A stretch of DNA of 64,000 nt, taken from contig CACMIH010000001.1 of assembly GCA_902613755.1 (NCBI GenBank), positions 124,001-188,000 on the forward strand. The letters run 5' to 3'. The position numbers and the translations under genes were made by a program. This DNA comes from an uncultured Pelagibacteraceae bacterium (GTDB lineage Bacteria; Pseudomonadota; Alphaproteobacteria; Pelagibacterales; Pelagibacteraceae). The notes under the pieces are model-generated. The model was not told the origin of the DNA. It made no database searches and saw only the letters and a list, made by a program, of their open reading frames with translations. Shown here piece after piece: positions 60,219 through 64,000 of this stretch (positions are counted from its first letter, which is position 1; the number at the start of each line of letters is the position of its first letter).

Positions 60219-63200
60219 ATGACTAAAAACTTAAGAGTAAAATCCAGCGAGTACATTGATGAAACTAATAGAATTTCCTTTAAATTTAATGGCAAAACTT
60301 ACCATGGATTTAAAGGCGATACTTTAGCGTCAGCATTACTTGCAAATGATGTTCATTTAGTTGGAAGAAGTTTTAAATATCATAGACCAAGGGGAATTAT
60401 GACGTCAGGTTCAGAGGAGCCAAATGCTATAGTTCAAATAAACCCTGGTACCAACAGAACGGAACCCAATGTTAGAGCAACAGAGGTAGAGATTTATGAA
60501 GGTTTAGAGGCATCAAGTCAAAATTGCTGGCCAAGTGTTGAATTTGATATTGGTGGAATAAACAATTTTCTCTCACCTTTTTTTCCAGCAGGTTTTTATT
60601 ACAAAACATTTATGTGGCCAGCTAGTTTCTGGGAAAAATACGAATTTTTTATTCGACACTCAGCCGGTTTAGGAAAATCACCAACATCAAGAGACCCTGA
60701 CATTTATGACCACCGAAATATTCACTGTGATGTATTGGTTGTAGGCGCAGGTATATCAGGAATATTAGCAGCAAAAAATGCAGCTAAAAATAATTTTAAA
60801 ACGTTATTAGTTGATGAAAAAAATGAACTTGGTGGTTCAACTGTTTATGAAAACAATGAATTTAACAAAATTGATAATAAAACTCCTTCTGAATGGTTAA
60901 AAAAAGAAATAGAGGAACTTAAAAATATTAAAAATCTTGAAATAAAAACTAGAACAAGTGTAGCTGCTTACCATCAATATAATTATCTTTTGGCTAGAGA
61001 AAATCTAACTGATCATTTAGAGGCAAAAGATAAAACAAATAAAATCAGACAAAGACTTCTTAAAATTAGAGCTAAGAAAGTTATTTTGGCTACAGGTGCA
61101 TTAGAAAGACCTTTGATATTTAATAATAATGATAGACCAGGAATAATGCTTTCATCTGCAATAAAAAAATACAGTGAATTTTATGGTGTTGCGTGTGGTA
61201 GTAAAAATGTCTTTTTTACTAATAATGATAGCGCATATGAAAGTGCTATGTCACTATACAACAAGGGTATCAATGTTGAAGCAATAATTGATATTAGAGA
61301 GCAATCCGAAAGTAAAATTGTTAAAAAAGTAAAAGAAGCAGGTATTAAAATTTACTGGTCACACTCGATTGTTGATACAACTGGTTATAAAAGACTAAAT
61401 AGTATTTCAATAATGAAACTATCTAATGATGGTACTTCAGTGACTGGAAGTAAAATTTCTATTTCGTGTGATTGCTTAGGAGTTGCTGGTGGCTGGACAC
61501 CTGCTGTACATTTATATACACAATCAGGAAGCAAACTTAAATTTGATGAAGAAAAAAAAGTTTTCTTACCAAATCAGAATACATCTGAACAAATAAGTGT
61601 AGGATCTTGTGGTGGAGATTTTAAAATTGATGAAATCATTAAAAATTTAAATCAAAAGCTTAAAGATACTCTAAATATTAATGAAACAGATTTAGATAGT
61701 ATTAAAGTTGAAATTGATCAAGAAAATTCAAAAAGAAATATTTGGTTACTTCCTTCCGATAAACCTTTAGGCAAAACTAAACCATTTGTAGATTATCAAA
61801 ACGATGCAACGGCTAAAGATATAAAATTAGCATTAAGAGAAGGTTTTAGATCTATTGAGCATGTTAAAAGATACACGACTACAGGTATGGGAACTGATCA
61901 AGGTAAACTAGGAAATATGCATGCATTAGGAATAATTGCAGATACTGCCGGTGTTAAAATGGGAGAATTAGGAACTACTACATTTAGACCTCCTTACACA
62001 CCATTAACATTTGGAACTATTGTGGGTCGAAATGTAGGAAAGTTTTTTGATATTTTTAGAAGAACGCCAATGAATGATTGGCATGTTGAAAATAAAGCTG
62101 AATTTGAAAATGTCGGTCAATGGAAGAGAGCATGGTACTACCCTATTAACGGAGAAACTATGCATCAAGCAGTTCAAAGAGAAAGTAGAGCTGCTAGAGA
62201 AAGTGCTGGTATACTAGATGCCTCAACTCTTGGTAAAATTGATATTCAAGGAAGTGATGCTTCTGAATTCTTAAATAGAGTTTATACAAATGCTTGGTCA
62301 AAACTAGCTATAGGAAAATGTAGATATGGCCTAATGCTAAATGAGGATGGTATGGTTTATGATGATGGAGTTACAACAAGATTAAGTGAAAATCATTACA
62401 TCATGACCACAACAACTGGTGGAGCAGCAAATGTTTTAGGTAAACTTGAAGACTATCTTCAAACAGAATGGCCTGAGCTTGATGTTTACTTAACCTCTGT
62501 AACAGATCATTATGCTACAGCGAGTTTATGTGGACCTAATAGTAAAAAAATTCTTAAAAAAATAATTCCTGATTTAGATTTATCAGATGAAAATTTTCCG
62601 CACATGTCATTCAAAGAATCGAAAATTGGCAATATTCAATGTAGAATAATGAGAATTAGTTTTACTGGAGAACACAGTTACGAAATAAATGTTCAAGCAA
62701 GTTATGGAAAAGATTTATGGGAAAAGTGTATAGAAGCAGGTCAAGAGTTTAACATTACTCCTTATGGAACTGAAACTATGCACTTATTAAGGGCAGAAAA
62801 AGGTTTTATCATTGTTGGTCAAGATACAGATGGAACAATGACTCCTATCGATCTTCAAATGGATTGGATAGTAAGCAAGAAGAAATACGATTTCATAGGA
62901 AAAAGATCTCTTTATAGATCTGATACAATGAGAGAAGATAGAAAGCAATTAGTAGGTTTATTAACTGATGATCCAAATATTATTTTAGAAGAAGGAGCAC
63001 AAATAGTTTCTGAGTTAAATCAAAGTCCGGTTGAAATGCTTGGACATGTAACATCAAGTTATTTCAGTCCAAACCTAAAGAAATCAATAGCACTTGCAGT
63101 AGTAAGAGGTGGAAAAGATATGATGGGAAAAAAACTTTTTGTGCCCATGGAAAATAAAAATATTAATGTCACTGTTGCGAATCCAGTGTTTTACGATGAG

Positions 63201-63224
63201 AAAAATGAGAGGTTAAATGCTTAA
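60219..63224 (+). CDS. soxA: Sarcosine oxidase alpha subunit
   Basis: Large NAD- and folate-binding subunit, about 1,001 residues from the ATG at 60219; an earlier in-frame ATG at 60195 lies inside soxD. Domains in order: N-terminal 2Fe-2S-like fold without the cysteines (ISFKFNGKTYHGFKGDTLAS), pyridine nucleotide oxidoreductase domain (VLVVGAGISGILAAKNAAK and GALERPLIF), and a C-terminal GCV_T/aminomethyltransferase domain (about 605-1000, RESAGILDASTLGKI, GEHSYEINV) that captures formaldehyde on tetrahydrofolate as 5,10-methylene-THF. Confidence 0.95.
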   Translation: MTKNLRVKSSEYIDETNRISFKFNGKTYHGFKGDTLASALLANDVHLVGRSFKYHRPRGIMTSGSEEPNAIVQINPGTNRTEPNVRATEVEIYEGLEASSQNCWPSVEFDIGGINNFLSPFFPAGFYYKTFMWPASFWEKYEFFIRHSAGLGKSPTSRDPDIYDHRNIHCDVLVVGAGISGILAAKNAAKNNFKTLLVDEKNELGGSTVYENNEFNKIDNKTPSEWLKKEIEELKNIKNLEIKTRTSVAAYHQYNYLLARENLTDHLEAKDKTNKIRQRLLKIRAKKVILATGALERPLIFNNNDRPGIMLSSAIKKYSEFYGVACGSKNVFFTNNDSAYESAMSLYNKGINVEAIIDIREQSESKIVKKVKEAGIKIYWSHSIVDTTGYKRLNSISIMKLSNDGTSVTGSKISISCDCLGVAGGWTPAVHLYTQSGSKLKFDEEKKVFLPNQNTSEQISVGSCGGDFKIDEIIKNLNQKLKDTLNINETDLDSIKVEIDQENSKRNIWLLPSDKPLGKTKPFVDYQNDATAKDIKLALREGFRSIEHVKRYTTTGMGTDQGKLGNMHALGIIADTAGVKMGELGTTTFRPPYTPLTFGTIVGRNVGKFFDIFRRTPMNDWHVENKAEFENVGQWKRAWYYPINGETMHQAVQRESRAARESAGILDASTLGKIDIQGSDASEFLNRVYTNAWSKLAIGKCRYGLMLNEDGMVYDDGVTTRLSENHYIMTTTTGGAANVLGKLEDYLQTEWPELDVYLTSVTDHYATASLCGPNSKKILKKIIPDLDLSDENFPHMSFKESKIGNIQCRIMRISFTGEHSYEINVQASYGKDLWEKCIEAGQEFNITPYGTETMHLLRAEKGFIIVGQDTDGTMTPIDLQMDWIVSKKKYDFIGKRSLYRSDTMREDRKQLVGLLTDDPNIILEEGAQIVSELNQSPVEMLGHVTSSYFSPNLKKSIALAVVRGGKDMMGKKLFVPMENKNINVTVANPVFYDEKNERLNA

Positions 63225-63780
63225 CTATAATTCAGTTATTAAAAATGAAATGAAGCAAGAAAGTATTTCTGTAAAGGAAATCTCTCCAGTAATAAAAATT
63301 AATTTGAGAGGTAAAAAAAGAGAATTTTTAACAAATGTTGGTAAAAATCTTAATATGATCTTGCCAACTGAGGCAAACACTTCAACAACGAGTGATAAAT
63401 TAACAGCAATATGGCTTAGTCCAGACGAATGGATGATAATCTCAAATGAGCTGGCAAGTCAAAACACTAATAAATCCGATCTATATGAAATGTTATTTAA
63501 TAGTATTTCAAAAACAAATTTAGGTGCTGTTATAGATGTAACAGATCAATTTGTTCAATTAGAACTTAAAGGTGAAAATGTCTATGAAATCTTTTCAGCA
63601 GGATCTCCCTTTAATTTTAATGAATTTAAAGAAAAAAAAGGATCAACAGCTCAGACTGTTTTAAATCATATAGATGTAATTCTGCACCATAAAGATGAAA
63701 ATATTTTAAATCTGTTTGTTAGAAGATCTTTTGCTGAACATCTTTGTTCTTGGATTGAAGACTGTGCATCAAGATTATAA
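63217..63780 (+). CDS. soxG: Sarcosine oxidase gamma subunit
   Basis: Fourth subunit, a GcvT-like domain that packs on the alpha subunit. Segments such as WLSPDEWMIIS, VIDVTDQFVQLELKG and the C-terminal LFVRRSFAEHLCSWIED are the usual conserved patches. The length of 187 residues is typical. It overlaps the soxA stop by 8 bases and closes soxBDAG. The operon implies use of glycine betaine/dimethylglycine-derived sarcosine, a trait known in SAR11. Confidence 0.9.
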   Translation: MLNYNSVIKNEMKQESISVKEISPVIKINLRGKKREFLTNVGKNLNMILPTEANTSTTSDKLTAIWLSPDEWMIISNELASQNTNKSDLYEMLFNSISKTNLGAVIDVTDQFVQLELKGENVYEIFSAGSPFNFNEFKEKKGSTAQTVLNHIDVILHHKDENILNLFVRRSFAEHLCSWIEDCASRL

Positions 63781-63782
63781 AC

Positions 63783-64000
63783 TTATTTTTTTCTTCTAAA
63801 GTCCCATGGCATTTCAAATTTACCTTGCCAAAGGCCTTTTTTTTCATTTTTAGCATTAATTTCGTTTGATATATATTTTTTTGAGTATTTTCTATAAGCT
63901 ACTGCATAACCGTTTGAAACTAGCCAAGAATTCAAGTTTAAATTTCTTTTATAACATTCTCCAATAAATCTTTTGTATCTATCAACATCCAAAATTTTAC
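63783..64000 (-). CDS. Thermonuclease-like (SNase) protein, 5' truncated by window edge
   Basis: Only the C-terminal part (about 72 residues) lies in the window; the frame is open to the right edge. DVDRYKRFIGECY, NLNSWLVSNGYAVAYRKYSKKY, NAKNEKKGLWQGKFEMPWDFRR is the typical C-terminal half of staphylococcal-nuclease-like secreted nucleases in proteobacteria, which degrade DNA and RNA. A TTG at 63992 is probably internal. It converges with soxG with a 2-base gap. Confidence 0.8.
   Translation of the reverse strand, partial: KILDVDRYKRFIGECYKRNLNLNSWLVSNGYAVAYRKYSKKYISNEINAKNEKKGLWQGKFEMPWDFRRKK

Overview
The window is about 64 kb of a very AT-rich, tightly packed alphaproteobacterial chromosome. 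Genes are separated by a few bases or overlap by 1 to 20 bases, proteins are Lys/Asn/Ile-rich, and regulators are scarce. Gene order and content (heterotetrameric sarcosine oxidase, SAM-II/SAM-V leader on metY, K+-independent H+-pyrophosphatase, NDUFS4-type complex I subunit, Cbp3-type cytochrome bc1 chaperone) point to the SAR11 clade (Candidatus Pelagibacter or a close relative). That assignment is inferred from content, not from a marker gene.

Region by region. 1-8.2 kb (+): a RarD-type transporter cut by the window edge, then a wall and housekeeping run: MltB-like transglycosylase, RlpA/SPOR lipoprotein, DacA-type carboxypeptidase, tmk, holB, metG, TatD nuclease, PhnP-like metallo-hydrolase. 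8.2-10.4 kb (-): exported glutathione peroxidase, nhaA, zinc-ribbon membrane protein. 10.5-12.9 kb (+): tRNA-Pro, NDUFS4-like subunit, SbmA/BacA-like transporter, glpX, tRNA-Glu. 12.9-21.6 kb: accessory surface-glycan block (epimerases, four glycosyltransferase domains or more, sulfotransferase, methyltransferase) ending in a tyrosine recombinase. The recombinase is preceded by a good promoter overlapped by a 15-7-15 inverted repeat. A small membrane protein, a minimal MGMT and a 535-base gene-free stretch follow. 22.1-27.4 kb (-): rplM-rpsI-argC-lipoprotein-hom-AEC transporter-EamA transporter. 27.4-28.9 kb (+): tandem SAM-II/SAM-V riboswitches and metY. 29-35.4 kb: ctaA, chorismate mutase, the cbp3-rpmF-plsX-ihfA-merR-rpmG run, bamE, hppA. 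35.5-42.8 kb (-): a 2OG-oxygenase-like gene and rpiB-glyA-nrdR-ribD-ribE-ribB-ribH-nusB-thiL. 42.9-51.2 kb: hemB (+), then dapA-smpB-folK-rsh-pyrE-pdxJ-acpS-lepB-rnc-recO (-). 51.3-58.4 kb: Slt-type transglycosylase and a second glycan cluster (cupins, C-methyltransferase, gmd, epimerase, GT11 fucosyltransferase-like). 58.5-64 kb: tRNA-Ser, soxBDAG, and a nuclease gene cut by the right edge.

How the genes work together. Sarcosine oxidase, glyA, metY and the riboswitches serve methyl/C1, glycine and sulfur amino acid metabolism. The ribD-E-B-H genes make riboflavin, and sarcosine oxidase is a flavoenzyme. The two glycan blocks probably build strain-variable surface polysaccharide, while the transglycosylases, RlpA, DacA, BamE and LepB maintain the envelope.

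Most notable: (1) the stacked SAM-II and SAM-V aptamers before metY; SAM-V overlaps the ribosome binding site; (2) the recombinase-associated 37-bp dyad, with the geometry of a tyrosine-recombinase core site or an autoregulatory operator; (3) an NrdR whose two zinc-ribbon CxxC motifs are both CxC; (4) several reduced or degenerate proteins (RSH, RibB C-terminal half, RlpA barrel). I did not find a clearly new multi-gene defence or biosynthetic system.
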